A stretch of DNA of 64,000 bases from Malachius bipustulatus. Its lineage: Eukaryota; Arthropoda; Insecta; Coleoptera; Melyridae. The position numbers and the translations under genes are program-made. How positions within the stretch are numbered: position 1 is the stretch's first letter; each line of letters starts with the position of its first letter. The DNA is taken from positions 19,099,507-19,163,506 of the forward strand of contig OU342632.1 of assembly GCA_910589415.1 (NCBI GenBank), in the 5' to 3' direction. Shown here piece after piece: positions 34,701-46,319 of this stretch. The notes beneath the pieces are model-generated. The model was not told the origin of the DNA. It was given only the letters and a program-made list of their open reading frames with translations, and did no database searches.

Positions 34701-35374
34701 CGTTTTAGGTCCATTTGATTTTTATAAGTAGGAATTTGGTTATCCGGTTTTATCTGAGGATAACTGCTGGAGGTAAGGGCCTAAATACCTATGTGTTTTA
34801 TTATGGGAAAACTTCAGCTTTTCTGGCTGCAGTTGCCAGTTGGAGTAAAACTTTATAAGGAGTCTTGGATTCCTTGATTTTGTTTCTCCTGGATTAGATC
34901 TGCTGTCTCGTTTGTTACTTTGTCAATTTTTTATCAAAGGTGCAGTATCGTCAAGGGTCGCATACCATCCTGAATCTCGTCTTTCTGCTCTTTCTCTGTT
35001 CAGCTCACTTTTAAAAGGCAGATTTATAGAAATAAGGCTATCTAGTTTTTCTCTAAATATTACAGAAAAACGTCTATTGCAAAATGTCAAACACGCGTAA
35101 GGTTACAATAAGTATTGGTTGAATTTAAAGGTTTAGATTGTGGTTGTCTCTTTTTGTAATCTCTTGTTTTTTAAATTTCAACGATCAGCATACTTCCAGC
35201 TTTTATGTAATTTGTACGCTTACAGATCTCTTGGCTCCGTATTTACCTGAGAATCCATCATGTTTGGAGCTTTTCGCGCGTTATCTTGTTCCCGGATGGA
35301 CCAGCTACGGTTTGGAAGTTTTGAAATTCCAACACGAGAGTTTGTATGACATCATTGAAATAAAAAACCAGTAA
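31701..35374 (+). CDS. METTL4: METTL4, MT-A70-family N6-adenine methyltransferase
   Basis: Predicted 360 residues. Exons: 31701-31928, 33019-33552, 33607-33778 and 35226-35374 (stop TAA 35372-35374). The MT-A70 catalytic motif DPPW is present (LIVLDPPWWNKY), followed by the METTL4-type KRSKSGSAYDMM and the VVTWCTNSPQNY strand. The C-terminus CLELFARYLVPGWTSYGLEV closely matches METTL4 of other animals. METTL4 methylates adenine N6; reported substrates include U2 snRNA (m6Am) and, in some studies, DNA. The N-terminal region is shorter than in vertebrates. A minor start ambiguity exists, but ATG 31701 is the first in-frame methionine. Intron 1 holds a dead retrotransposon and intron 3 a 92-bp minisatellite. 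The gene converges on GALE, only 72 bp between stop codons. Confidence 0.9.
32080..32830 (+). pseudogene. Degenerate non-LTR retrotransposon fragment in METTL4 intron 1
   Basis: Broken frames read KTWGLKPCMVH then, after a stop and a frameshift, YTAVIRPIVTSRCLVWW. This is the conserved block just after the reverse transcriptase in jockey/R1/I-type elements. Downstream remnants are too decayed to align by eye. It is clearly inactive. Confidence 0.6.
34357..34790. repeat. 92-bp minisatellite, about 4.7 copies
   Basis: Units begin ACATTTAGGAAGT at 34357, 34449 and 34541 (period 92), then diverged units near 34632 and 34724. The first three are nearly identical, with decay toward the right. They lie in METTL4 intron 3. 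Confidence 0.88.
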
Positions 35375-35438
35375 ATGTGACTTTATTTATGATAATAAGT
35401 TTATTTGTGATAATAATTATTATTAAGCATACTTTTTT

Positions 35439-35444
35439 AATAAA
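35439..35444 (+). promoter_or_regulatory. Polyadenylation signal AATAAA of METTL4
   Basis: Located 65 bp after the METTL4 stop and only 3 bp beyond the end of the GALE reading frame on the other strand. The two transcripts therefore very likely overlap antisense at their 3' ends. Confidence 0.55.
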
Positions 35445-35446
35445 AA

Positions 35447-38400
35447 TTACGGATGACCATTCGTTTTTAGTCCATTTTTAGTTCTATATCCGTTTGGATT
35501 CGTTTTTTGCCATCTCCAAAAATCGGCACCTACATAAATAATAATAATTATAATATTATCCAGTTGTAGTTACTTCTTAATAAGCATACTTACACATATC
35601 TGCTAGTGAGTGTTGTGCTTTCCATCCTAATTCTCGTTCGGCCAGATCAGTGTTAGCGTACATAATGGAAATGTCACCGTCTCTCCTGTCTACTATTTCG
35701 TATTTAATAGTTGAACCTGTTACTTCTTCAAAGGTTTTAACTAGTTGAAGTACTGTTACTCCCTTTCCTGTTCCCAAGTTGTATACCTGAAATTTTATCG
35801 CAAGTTATTTCCTGCTTCAAAATCTCATATAGACCAAGCAAAAGTTTACAAAGAGACTCGCGTAGCCTAGTGGTTCAGTCCGCTGCCTACCGAGCCTAAG
35901 GTCGCGAGTTCGGGACTCACCGGCTCGTGTTATTTTTCGGATGCATTTTCGAATGTATGTGAAAAATACAACAAGCGACCGAACGTTTAAATTTATAAAA
36001 GGCATACTTGAGGCTGGGTGAATGAGTAAGATACTCGAAATCCCGTGTTACCGGAGTGGAGCGACTTTGTCTTACCTACATAGTTAAGACCAATGCTCCC
36101 TCCTTTTAAAAAAAAAAAAAAAAAAGTTTACAAAAATAGTAACACTCCCGGTGACTTCACATGCGGAATAGCCACCAGATCCTAACTGCACAGTTTTCTA
36201 CTCCAGTTTACAATTTTCTTTTTTTTTTATTTACACTTTAGGTCAAAAAATTATGTTTTTTTGCTTTTTGCTTGTAATAGAAAATCTGATGGTTCAATTT
36301 ACATGATTCCAATTATTTGTAGAACACTAAAATACGAAGAGAAATGAGAACTGAAGCAACCCGACCGGTTTATTATTAAGGGAAAAAATTAAAAAAAGCC
36401 AATAAAAGTTTTTTTTGAGATGAATTGATAGGGTTGTTTCAGCACTCATTTCCTTCATAAGAAATACCTCCATTTGCTTGCTCTATCAGAAGAATAGCCC
36501 CTGTAAAAGTGAGGTAAACCATCAAGGCTTGACCTCACCACAACCAAAAGATTTCTAAGTAACTGACTTCATATGTAGGTATCTAATAATATGTTTGAGC
36601 AGGTAAGTCAAACATACCTTTGAAGACACTTGCCTTAAGATGTTGATGTTTCTGTGATAGTAAATTTAACGCTGCCACGTGACCGCTTGCAAGATCCATA
36701 ACGTGTATATAATCTCGAACGCCTGTTACGTAAATGCATTATAGTGATACTTAGAAACCGATTGTTAGAATAATTTACCAGTTCCGTCCGATGTGTTATA
36801 GTCGCCTCCAAAAATTGTTAAAAGCGGTTTACGTCCTATGGCTACCTGTGCAATGTATGGCATGATGTTTGTAAAAAGTTTCGTCGGGTCTTCACCTATT
36901 AGTCCGGAAGAATGAGCGCCTACAGGATTGAAGTACCTCAGTGCAATGATGTTCCATTTCTGTAAAAATAATTGAGCATTAATTTGCTCAATAAATATTG
37001 TAATCAATTTTGCTACCTACCTTATTAGAGTATGTGATATCTTTGAGCATTTCTTCAATGAAATATTTGGTTTTTCCATAAACGTTTGTAATATTTCCAC
37101 CAATTTTGTGATTTTCGGTGATGGGTAGTTCTGTAGGCTCACCGTATACAGTACAGGAACTTGAGAATACCAATTGGAAACATTCCTTTTGTTCCATTAC
37201 CTGGATATGAGGTAAAAAAAAAATATTAACTAGATCATTTTTTGCATTTCATTAATTGAAGTTTAAATCACTCCCCACGTTTAGAAACAGTTACATAATA
37301 TCTCATTTTTTACTTTACCTCTAATAAGTTCAACATCCCGATAAGGTTGTTCTTGTAATACAGTAACGGTTGCTCCATGGATTCGCCAACAGCTTTCATT
37401 GCGGCAAAATGAATCACGCAGTCAATTTCGTGCTAAAACATACATTTGTTTAACTCAATCTGCGTTAGCTGCCGAGTTGAACACCAATCTTTTTTGTCAA
37501 TTATTATTGTTACTCAACTGAGTCAGCGTTTTAGTTTGAGCTTTGTTTCATGCTGGGGTGGTCAATCGGGGTAAATATAAACATTTTTTTTACAAATAAT
37601 AGTTACAGTGGTAGGTACCAGTTCTAAATTGACACTGTTAGTAACTTTCCGTAATTAATTTCCTAACCACCCGCTTTGTTGTAAAGGTAAGAACAAAAAT
37701 AGTAAATAGGCATAAATGTTTTCATTTGATCAGGCCAAGTAATAAATGTACTTAAAGTACGAAAACTTATATGGTTTCCAGTTGCTCCTTACGATACAAG
37801 GTGTTTACTGTAAGGTTGGCCAAACTTCACAGGCTGATTCTTCAGGCTAAAATAAACAAATAAATTCCCCTTAACGTGTGTCCGGAAATGCACCGTTTTT
37901 GAGATACAGGGTGTCGAAGAAATATTATTTTTCCAGTTTTTTGACAATATCTCCGGAACCGTTATGAGATACCTACAATGTTCACCTCTTATACACACTG
38001 TGTGCTCACTGATCCCCTTATTTTCGCCGTAAAATAAAGGTTTAAAAAAAATTTCAGTGGTGTAGATTTTGGGGATTTTTGAGGGTTTCATTTCAATCAA
38101 AATGCAATTTTTCTCGGAAACGGTTCACTTTAGAGCCGTTAACCAAGAGTACCTTATTGGTATAGAAAACATGGGCGGTTCAAAGGCGCTACTTAAAATC
38201 GCATTTATTCCAGTGGCGTAGAAATTAGGGGGTCGAATGAATTTACGCCACTGAATTTTATTAAAATCTTTATTTTACGGCGAAAATAAGGTGATCAGTA
38301 AGCACATAGTGTGTATAAGAGCACATTGTATCTCATACGGTTCCCGAGATATCGTCAAAAAACTGGAAAAAGAATATTTCTTCGACGTCCTGTATCTCGA

Positions 38401-39175
38401 AAACGCTGCATTTCCAGGCACACGTTAATGGGAAATTTTTTGTTTATTTTAGTCTGAAAAATCAGCCTGCATGTGAAGTTTGACCAACCTTATAGTAAAC
38501 ACCCTGTATATCAAATTAATCGAAAAATCCGTGGGATAATTGAAAACACTAAAAAAAATTCTGCACTGATTAATAAAGATCGTTCGTGAATATAGAGCAA
38601 TATTAGCGACCCGTTTTCAATTACCCAGATTGACCCTATATCCCTAGATCACTTGGTAAAATACATAAATCCAAAAAAATCACTTTTGCCTTTTGCTGCG
38701 CCAACAAAATAGCATTTTATTAAGTGTCAATTGGTTAAAAATAGTATTTATGCAATTCATGAATGAAAAGCGAAAATTTTTGCACTTATTTGCACCATTC
38801 GAGTGTGAAAAATGTTAATTTAGCCCACTAGTGCGAAAAGTAGAATAATTTTCGCACTAGTGTGAAAAATAAAATGATCGGATTACTTTGCGTTATACAC
38901 AAAGCATTGTAAGTATGATATTCGTGTATTACCTTGTCGAAAATTTCCTTTAACATCGGTTTATTGAGCAGATCACATTTATAGAAGATAACTGGTTTTC
39001 CTGTAATTACTTGGACCCTTTGTAGGGCAACAGATTCGCCGGTCGGTCCATCCACGCTGTTGACGAAATTGTCTATGACCACAACTTCATAGTCTGCATT
39101 TAACAATTCTATAATGCAGTGGCTTCCTATGTACCCTGCACCTCCAGTTACAAATACTTTCTTAAGTTGCGGCAT
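35447..39175 (-). CDS. GALE: UDP-glucose 4-epimerase
   Basis: Predicted 360 residues. Exons in transcript order: 39175-38933, 37432-37319, 37200-37021, 36959-36779, 36722-36634, 35786-35594 and 35529-35447. GALE interconverts UDP-galactose and UDP-glucose (Leloir pathway) in the cytosol, with bound NAD. The Rossmann motif [10 protein letters not shown], the SSSCTVYG strand and the catalytic YGKTK (YxxxK) are intact. So are [26 protein letters not shown] and YNLGTGKG. Length equals the usual 340-360. The start ATG lies directly after a splice acceptor, so a non-coding first exon lies upstream beyond 39177. The fifth intron appears to use a GC donor (AG/GCAAGT at 36633): only this keeps frame and restores the conserved YNLGTG join. 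Introns hold a SINE and palindromic elements. Confidence 0.93.
35853..36121 (+). mobile_element. tRNA-derived SINE with 13-bp target-site duplication
   Basis: The head carries RNA polymerase III boxes: A box TAGCCTAGTGG (35863-35873) and a B-box-like GTTCGGGAC (35908-35916), spaced as in a tRNA. A roughly 180-bp tRNA-unrelated body and a poly(A) tail follow. Identical AAAAGTTTACAAA at 35840-35852 and 36122-36134 is the target-site duplication. It lies in a GALE intron, antisense to the gene. It was presumably mobilised by a LINE; which one is not visible. Confidence 0.88.
36126..36425 (+). repeat. Unclassified dispersed repeat, copy 1
   Basis: About 300 bp similar to 52714-53010 in the same orientation. 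Shared blocks include AAAATAGTAAC, CAGTTTTCTACTC, TAAAATACGAAGA and TTATTAAGGGA. No terminal repeats or coding capacity are seen. It abuts the SINE duplication. Confidence 0.65.
37797..38515. mobile_element. Palindromic 'GTGTTTACTGTAAGG' element, copy 1
   Basis: The two halves are reverse complements over about 340 bp (GTTGGCCAAACTTCACAGGC against its inverse). Internal blocks such as CTTATTTTCGCCGTAAAATA occur in both arms. Related copies are at 45364-46318 and 48735-49678. It lies in the first coding intron of GALE. Confidence 0.8.
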
Positions 39176-39298
39176 CTGTAAAAATAATGTGGGCACTTAT
39201 TCGATTATTACGATTACCCTCGGTTAAAATTGCTGTAATTCAAATTATGTTATTCAACTGTTTATGGTGATCAAAAGCCACCCATGGACGTGGAGTGG

Positions 39299-39502
39299 AC
39301 AGGGTGTTTGGTAACTGGAAAGCCAAAATCGAACCTCATTGAACACAACAATGCAAAATTAAGACCGCAATAAAAATATGCTTTTATTCAGTAACTGAAC
39401 AACAATTTTGGAGATTTTTCCTAAACGAGGTTTATTTTATGCTTAAAATACGATTTTTACATGAGGTTCGATTTTGGCTGCCCAGTTACCAAACACCCTA
39501 AC
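39299..39502. mobile_element. Short palindromic element, CAGGGTGTTTGGTAACTGG termini
   Basis: About 204 bp with inverted ends, the same family as 28697-29636. It sits just upstream of the first coding exon of GALE. Confidence 0.75.
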
Positions 39503-39509
39503 TCTATAT

Positions 39510-40650
39510 ACAGGGTGATGAAAAATCTGCTATTTTCTTTTTTTTTTCTTCACCATTGGTAACTTTGTTATTAGGTACACTATGCAAAAATAAAAGTGTC
39601 GCATCCCAAAATTTTGCCTGATTTTTATTGGAGATATAACTTTCTAAATTCAAATTGGGGATTTCAGTTTTGTTTTCTGCTTTGTTGGATTCTTGTAAGT
39701 TTTGATGATCAAATTTTGAAGCCTGATAAAACTTCAAGCAAGAAAATCCAGGGGCGAAAATTGAACAAACATTAAAAACAAAAAGATTGCATAAAAAATT
39801 ACTCAAATTTAATTTTTTTATTCTGGAAACAGGTTTTGGGAGGAAAATTGAATGAAAATGTCTCCGAACTAGCCTTCATTTGTGAAAAATTTAAGAAATT
39901 TCTTACTTACTAACCCCGAGATAAATGATTCTAACCTGAGAATGGTTTGTACGATGTGCCGATGTAATTTGGCTGCTGTTATAAATATTTTTTCATCTCG
40001 TTATCTCTAGCAGGAGACTTATTAAATTGTTCATGGCTGACTCGGAGACAAGTTGATTTTCATTCAGTTTTCCCACCAAAAACTGCTTCCAGACGAAATT
40101 CAAATTTGAGTAATTTTTTTATGATATAATGTCGATTCGTTTTTCGTCCCTTGATTTTATTGCCTGAAGCTTTAGCTTAATTTAGCCTAAATTACCTAAA
40201 TCGATTGGCGAGGAAAACAGTTATGCACTTCAAGAGCTTTTGAGATCACCTTTTAACATCTCAATAGAGGTGTTAAATCGAAAATTTTAAAACTTACATA
40301 ACAAAAAAAAAACTATGGGGGTCTTCACATATCACCCTGTAGAAAATTATTGACAGTTTAGTTCCGATAAAGCAGAAAAACAAAAGATAGAGCTACTGAC
40401 ATGCGAAAACAAGATCGAATTCACTTGGGAGTATGGAAAGTTATCCCCAATCAAAATCAGGCAAAATTTTGAGGTGCGACTTTTTCACTATACTTTTTTC
40501 TTATAAAAAATATTATTTTCATTCTTTCGAATTAAGTCATTCTGCATCATTTTTTTGCTTATAAAAATACAATTCGCGTTAAGAAAATTTGATTTTATTG
40601 TACTTTTGTAAAACTACGTTTTCCTTTTTTTTTTTGCTCACCCTGTACAA
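39510..40650. mobile_element. Nested palindromic TACAGGGTGATG element(s)
   Basis: The left sequence TACAGGGTGATGAAAAATC and internal AAAATTTTGCCTGATTTTTATTG pair with inverted counterparts near 40450-40470. An inner pair (GAAAATGTCTCCGAACTAG against its inverse near 40040-40070) is also visible. The exact borders are uncertain. No genes are seen. Confidence 0.55.
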
Positions 40651-41329
40651 TAAAATCGAATTCTCTCAACGCGTATTATATTTTTATAACAAGCAAAAGC
40701 ATGCTTTCTGCAAAGCATTCTGCAAAATTATAAAACAGAACGACTTTTTTTCGAAAGCATGAAGATTTTTTAAAAGTGTAGTGAGCTCCATCCGTAGACA
40801 TACTGTAAGTATACAGGGTGTTAAAAAAAGTCTCGGTGCCTGGTGCCCTCCAATAATTCCAAAATTTTGTTTTGAAAAAAATTAAAAAACAGGTCAATTT
40901 TAAATTTAATTTATTATCTATTATTGATGTAAAGAGATTTTATACAGGGTGTTTACATTAAAAAGTTGTTTATATTAAAAACGGCCAAGATACAGGCTTA
41001 CATGTCCCCATTTTAACTTTTTATCTATTATCCTATGACGTAATTTCTTTGTACACCCTGTATGAAAAATCTGATAATTTTCATCACCCTTTATAAAAAT
41101 TTCAAGTGTCACTGTAAAGGTGAATACATGAAAAGTGAAGATAGGGATATGTTTGCTTTCAAAATGAAAAAAAGTCTATTTTCACTTGTTTATAACTCAT
41201 AACCTACTCAATTTAAACTGTAAGTGTAATTGATATTAAAAATATGAAAATACAATAATATACATACAGGGTGTCCTTAGATAAAAAAATAGACAATGCT
41301 GCCATTACTGAGTAAAAAAAAAACCTCTG

Positions 41330-41972
41330 TACCGGGTGTCCCAACACTAGTGTCCACCCCCTAAATCGAGCTTAATATTAAAGATAAAAAATTGAAACTT
41401 TGAGGATTTGTGTACTTGATATAGGACCACGGAATGGCATAATTAGTTTCATTAAAAAACATTTTTAATATCTTTTTAATAATCACCTTTTTCATGAGTC
41501 CATACTACGACACTGTCCAGTGCAGGTTCAGTGTGCCGGCTAGCCCAGCAAGAGCAGTCCTTCTATTTATTTGGACCTTATTTACTTTGTCATAAAACTT
41601 ATTGCATCTACCGTTTTCAGATTATATTGATATATATTGTTCAGATTATATTGTCTACCTGTCATTGCTATATAATTATATTTTATTTAATTAAAGCCTT
41701 ATAATTAGTTTTTTCACATTTATTTCAAGCGATATTGATTTTATTAATCGATTTCTACGTATGTATTGAAAAAAATACAATTTTTTTTTCGACAATTCTT
41801 CACCATCTTACAGTTTTTTATCGCTGGCGCCCGAACTAATTTTTTTTTAATGAAACTGATTATGCCATTCCGTGGTCCTATATCAAGTACACAAATCCTC
41901 AAAGTTTCAATTTTTTATCTTTAAAATTAAGCTCTATTTAGGGGGTGGACACTAGTGTTGGGACACCCGGTA
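41330..41972. mobile_element. 643-bp palindromic element, TACCGGGTGTCCCAAC termini
   Basis: Long inverted arms: TACCGGGTGTCCCAACACTA at left and its reverse complement at right. Internal ATATAGGACCACGGAATGGC is also mirrored. No coding sequence. Confidence 0.82.
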
Positions 41973-42556
41973 CAGGGAGTGATTCACAGTCGATGGTACC
42001 TTAGACGTTTACGGGAAACGAGTCATTGGATTTTTCTGAAAATTTAATCACTTGAATAATTGGATACGCTCTATCGATCTAAAATATTTTCGGCATTGCG
42101 ACGTTGCCGCTTATTTCGAAAAATCGCAACAACGTTGATATTTTAAATGAGACACCCTGTATATTATTGCATTTTTGGGTTCGCTATTGTTTCCCGGCTA
42201 TTTTTCAATGTCAATGTCCTCTCTATTAGTTCTTCGCAAAGAAATTCGTTCTGCATTATAATACAAGGTCGTTTAAAAATTGTGCTCTTACCGCTGCAAA
42301 CGATATTTAATTCCTCGAAAACTGCTAAAAATAGGTATAGGAGTGTTTATACAAAAATAACCGGAAAACAATAGCGAACCAAAAAATGCAATAATATACA
42401 GGGTGTCTCATTTAAAATATCAATGCCGAAAATATTTTAGATCGATAGAGTAGAGCCAATTATTATTCAAGTGATTGATTGAAATTTTCAGAAAAATCCA
42501 ATGACTATAGTTTCCGGTAAACGTCTAAGGTACCATCGACTGTGAATCACTCTGTA
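41973..42556. mobile_element. Palindromic element, CAGGGAGTGATTCACAGTCG termini
   Basis: Inverted ends with an inner second level (ACAGGGTGTCTCATTT and its complement). It abuts the preceding element and shares a TA with it. Confidence 0.78.
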
Positions 42557-42814
42557 TAAAATTGATCTGCTTTTGTATATTTTTTTAACTCAAAATTTAA
42601 AGACTAATTGCAGGTTACCGAGACTTTTTCAACATCAATGTATTGCAGCTTTCAAATTAGCATAAATGATGAGGAGAATTTTTATGGTGGTGGAAATAGA
42701 AAAACATTTGAAAGTGGGCTTCATGAAAGATTCTCAAAAACTGTGAATTATTAATTTATTACAATTTTTAAATTTTCAAATACACTGTGTACAAGATACG
42801 AATGAACAGGCCAT

Positions 42815-44801
42815 GGGGATCTCGGAAACGGTGGGAGATACAGGGTTGGTTAAGCGGGGAAAAAGTTGTGCTACCAGAAGGACCATGCAATAGCAGAACG
42901 AGATTTCAAAAATTATTGTTGGTTTTAAATTATTTTGAAAAAAATATTTTTTCAATTTAATTTTTTTTTCTTTATTGACGTTATTATTGAAGATTTGGAA
43001 AAACTGAAACCACATTTTCATTGCAGTTATTGTCCAGATTTATTTTTGCGTTGTCAGTTTTTTTTTTTGTAATCTGACGGTTCACATTTCCAGAGCTGCA
43101 CCGAACTTCGATTTTTTTAAATATGGCCTGGATTTTTATTGCAAAAATTGAAAGATTAATTATAAATTTATGCCACACATAGTACCTACCTACTTTAAAC
43201 ATGTTTCGGACTATAATGATTATTGACATCATCAGTTTAATTTCATCTCAATACGGGTCTGTGCTCTTATCAAACTTCTTCACAATCCGACAAGTCCAAA
43301 AAGTTTAATAAGAGCACAGATCCGCATTGAGGTGAAATTCAAATGATGATGTCAATATCTATAGTCCGAAACACGTTTGAACCACTATGTCGTGTGGCAT
43401 ATTATTAAATTCAGAATCTTTCAATTTTTGTAATAAATAATCCAGGACCGTATTTAAAAAATCGCAGTTCACTCCGGGCCTGCAAATATGAACTCTCAGA
43501 TAAAAAAACTGACATTGCAAAAATAAAGCTGGTCAATAACTGCAATGAAAATGTGGTTTCTATTATTATACGTCATCCCTCATGGAATCGGTAGGGTTGG
43601 GTAATTGTCATCTTTACGCGGATGACACACAGCTTCTATACTCTTTCTACCCACATGAGTTGGAGAGCACGAATAAAGTTATTAACAGAGATCTGTCGTC
43701 ATTATCGGCGGCATCACATAGACATTCATTGGTTATAAATTCTGCCAAGTCTAGTGCAATAATTTTCGCTGGCAGAAATATGAGAGAAACACTAAAACAA
43801 AATATAAGAATACATATTAATAATGAAGATATAAAGATTCAAAACTGTTCTAGAAATCTTGGACTCATAATGGATCAGGACCTGCGGTTTAGAGAACATG
43901 TGGCCCAATTGTTGCAGAAGTCCTATGCTACCCTGAAAATTATATATCCTCATAGACATTATATGAGTACTGAGCTAAAAAGGTTGCTTTGTGACACGAT
44001 GGTGCTTTCTAGGTTTGACTTCTGTGACAATGTATATGGGCCCTGTCTGGACAAGCATGATTTCGACAGAATTCAAAGAGTGCAGAAGTCCTGTTTGAGG
44101 TTAATTTATGGCGTGAGACGAAGACACAGAATTAGTCATAAACTGAGGGAGATTGGGTGGCTGGATATGGCTAAAAGACGGCAGCTTCATGCTGCCTGCT
44201 TTTTCTTTAAAATAGTTGTTTCTAAAACCCCGCCCTATCTCCATCAAAGACTGACATTTAGAACTGATGTTCATAATTTGAACATAAGGAGGAGAGCTTT
44301 GCTCACGGTGCCCAAACATAAAAAAGAAATATATAAGAGGTCATTTTCATATACCATTGCGCATTGTTTGAATCAGTTCATGGCCTGGGATTTTGCTTTG
44401 TCTTACAGACAGTTTAAAAAACTATACAAGACCGCTCTCTTTGACACTGGTTAGTGAACAGCCTTCACTTCGTCACTCCCTCCAATAACTAATAATTATT
44501 GTTGTCGGATGTATATAGGTACCTAGCATGTAGTAGTTGATAAGCCTATTAGAGCATTTATTTTGTAAAATTGTGTAAGTGTGTTAATTGTGTTAAAAAT
44601 TGTGTAAATTGTGTGAAAATAGTGTAAAGATGTGCAAAATTTGAGCTGAAATTTTAAAAATGTAAAATTTTAAGGCTGCAGTGGAAGAGCACACTGTCCA
44701 ATTGGAACAGCTGAACTGCTAGCCTCTTTACCCTAATAATGAATTATTGATGGTGTATTTACTTGTGGTAATGTAATGTTAACTGAGATGGGTAAATAAA
44801 C

Positions 44802-44835
<34 letters not shown>

Positions 44836-45005
44836 CCATTTTTAACAATAACGTCAATAAATCAGGAAAACAAAAATTGAAAATTGTGGGTTTTCTAAAA
44901 CAATTCAAAAAACAAAAATAATTTCTGAAATCTCTTCCTGCCATTGCATTGTCCTTCTGGTTGTCCAGCTTTTTCCTCGTTTAACCGACCATGTATCTCT
45001 CACCG
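42815..45005. mobile_element. Composite: inverted-repeat element split by a fold-back and a CR1/L2-like retrotransposon
   Basis: Outer arms (GGAGATACAGGGTTGG... at left; its inverse ...TGTATCTCTCACC at right) pair over about 180 bp, including ATTGACGTTATT against AATAACGTCAAT. Inside lie a palindrome (about 43006-43565) and the retrotransposon at 43566-44834. Confidence 0.65.
43566..44834 (+). mobile_element. CR1/L2-like non-LTR retrotransposon 3' part with (TTA)n tail
   Basis: The frame to 44454 encodes about 290 residues of reverse transcriptase from the catalytic box (LYADDTQLL) onward. It includes CRNLGLIMDQDL-type and KSCLRLIYG motifs and the C-terminal FSYTIAHCLNQF block, typical of CR1/L2/Rex-type elements. 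The 5' part is missing. A 3' UTR of about 350 bp ends in a (TTA)n tract at 44804-44834, as such elements use microsatellite tails. Not autonomous. Confidence 0.8.
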
Positions 45006-45363
45006 CTACCTACCCATCTATGTATAACAACTTAAGTACACCCCTATACACCAACTTGAAATTTCGAGCCCTGAAATTCAATATCATAACACAGCTAAGG
45101 GCCATCAGTTTCATATTAAAATTTCTCTTTAAAAGTCTCTTTAAAATTTAAATACTAATTATTTCACCTTGATTCTTGATTATACTGTAACTATGTCTAC
45201 TTCTACTCACTAATAGTTTAAAGTGGCTTTAAACTTAATTAGGTACCTATTTTTTAAATTTGTTTGTTTTTAGTATCTCTCATTAGTGCAATAACTTTCA
45301 AGTAGGTATATTTTTTTTAGAAACTGCACAATAATCCAGAAAATGCTAAATTAGGTAGGTATT

Positions 45364-46318
45364 ACAGGGTGTTTACTGTAAGGTTGGCCAAACTCACAGG
45401 CTGATTCTTCAGACTGAAGTAAACAAAAAATTTCTCATTAACGTGTGTCCGGAAATGCACCGTTTTTGAGATACAGGGTGTCGAAGAAATATTATTTTCC
45501 CAGTTTTTGGACGATATCTCGGGAACCGTATGAGATACAATGTTCAGCCCTTCTACATACTATGTGCTCACTGATCCCCTTATTTTCGCCATAAAATATA
45601 GGTTTAAAAAAAATTCAGTGGCGTAGATTTAGGGTATTTTGAGGGTTTCGACCCCCTAATTTCTACGCCACTGGAATAAATGCGATTTCAAGCAGCGCCT
45701 TTGAACAGACCATGTTTTCTATACCAAAAAGGTCCTCCTGGTTACCGGCTCTGAAATGAACCGTTTCCGAGAAAAATGGCATTTTATAAGAGAAAACATG
45801 CCTTTTTTTAACGGTTTTCCAACAGCATTTTGGAAAAATGAAAAGTAAGTACTTTTAAGTGAAAACTTATTCTTATAATTAATGTTTTCTCTCATAAAAT
45901 GACATTTTTCATGGAAACGGTTCACTTTAGAGCCGGTAACCAACAGTACCTTTTTGGTGTAGAAAACATGGGCGGTTGAAAGGCGCTGCTTAAAATCGCA
46001 TTTATTCCAGTGGCGTAGAAATTAGGGGGTCGAAACCCTCAAAATACCCTAAATCTACGCCACTGAATTTTTTAAAACCTTTATTTTACGGCGGAAATAA
46101 GGGGATCAGTGAGCACATAGCGTGTATAAGAGCTGAATATTGTATCTCGCACGGTTGCCGAAATATCGTCAAAAAACTGGAAAAATAATATTTCTTCGAC
46201 AACCTGTATCTCAAAAACGTGCATTTCCGGACACACGTTAATGGGAAATTTTTTGTTTATTTTAGTCTGAAGAATCAGCCTGTGAAGTTTGGCCAACCTT
46301 ACAGAAAACACCCTGTAT
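45364..46318. mobile_element. Palindromic 'GTGTTTACTGTAAGG' element, copy 2
   Basis: Most complete copy: ACAGGGTGTTTACTGTAAGG at the left end, inverted at the right. The centre contains a second palindrome (GAGAAAACAT...ATGTTTTCTC), suggesting an insertion or an element with a double fold. Confidence 0.8.
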
Positions 46319-46319
46319 A

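Larger units (their letters stand above)
40812..42640. mobile_element. Outer palindromic element containing two inner palindromic elements
   Basis: AAAAAAAGTCTCGGT near 40823 pairs with ACCGAGACTTTTT near 42617, with matching sequence inward. The space between holds the complete elements at 41330-41972 and 41973-42556, so they inserted later or the elements jumped into each other. Confidence 0.55.

Noticed and set aside
34357..34790. CRISPR-like spaced repeats
   Set aside because: Units are contiguous 92-mers without distinct spacers, in a eukaryotic intron.
35855..35930. Possible functional tRNA gene
   Set aside because: The pol III boxes are tRNA-like, but no acceptor stem closes, the B box is imperfect, and a poly(A) tail and target duplication show a SINE.
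36614..36618. GT donor at the end of GALE exon 5
   Set aside because: Using it breaks the frame before the conserved YNLGTG strand; the GC donor at 36633 fits.
44101..44319. Minus-strand open frame opposite the CR1/L2-like RT
   Set aside because: Antisense shadow of the RT coding sequence.
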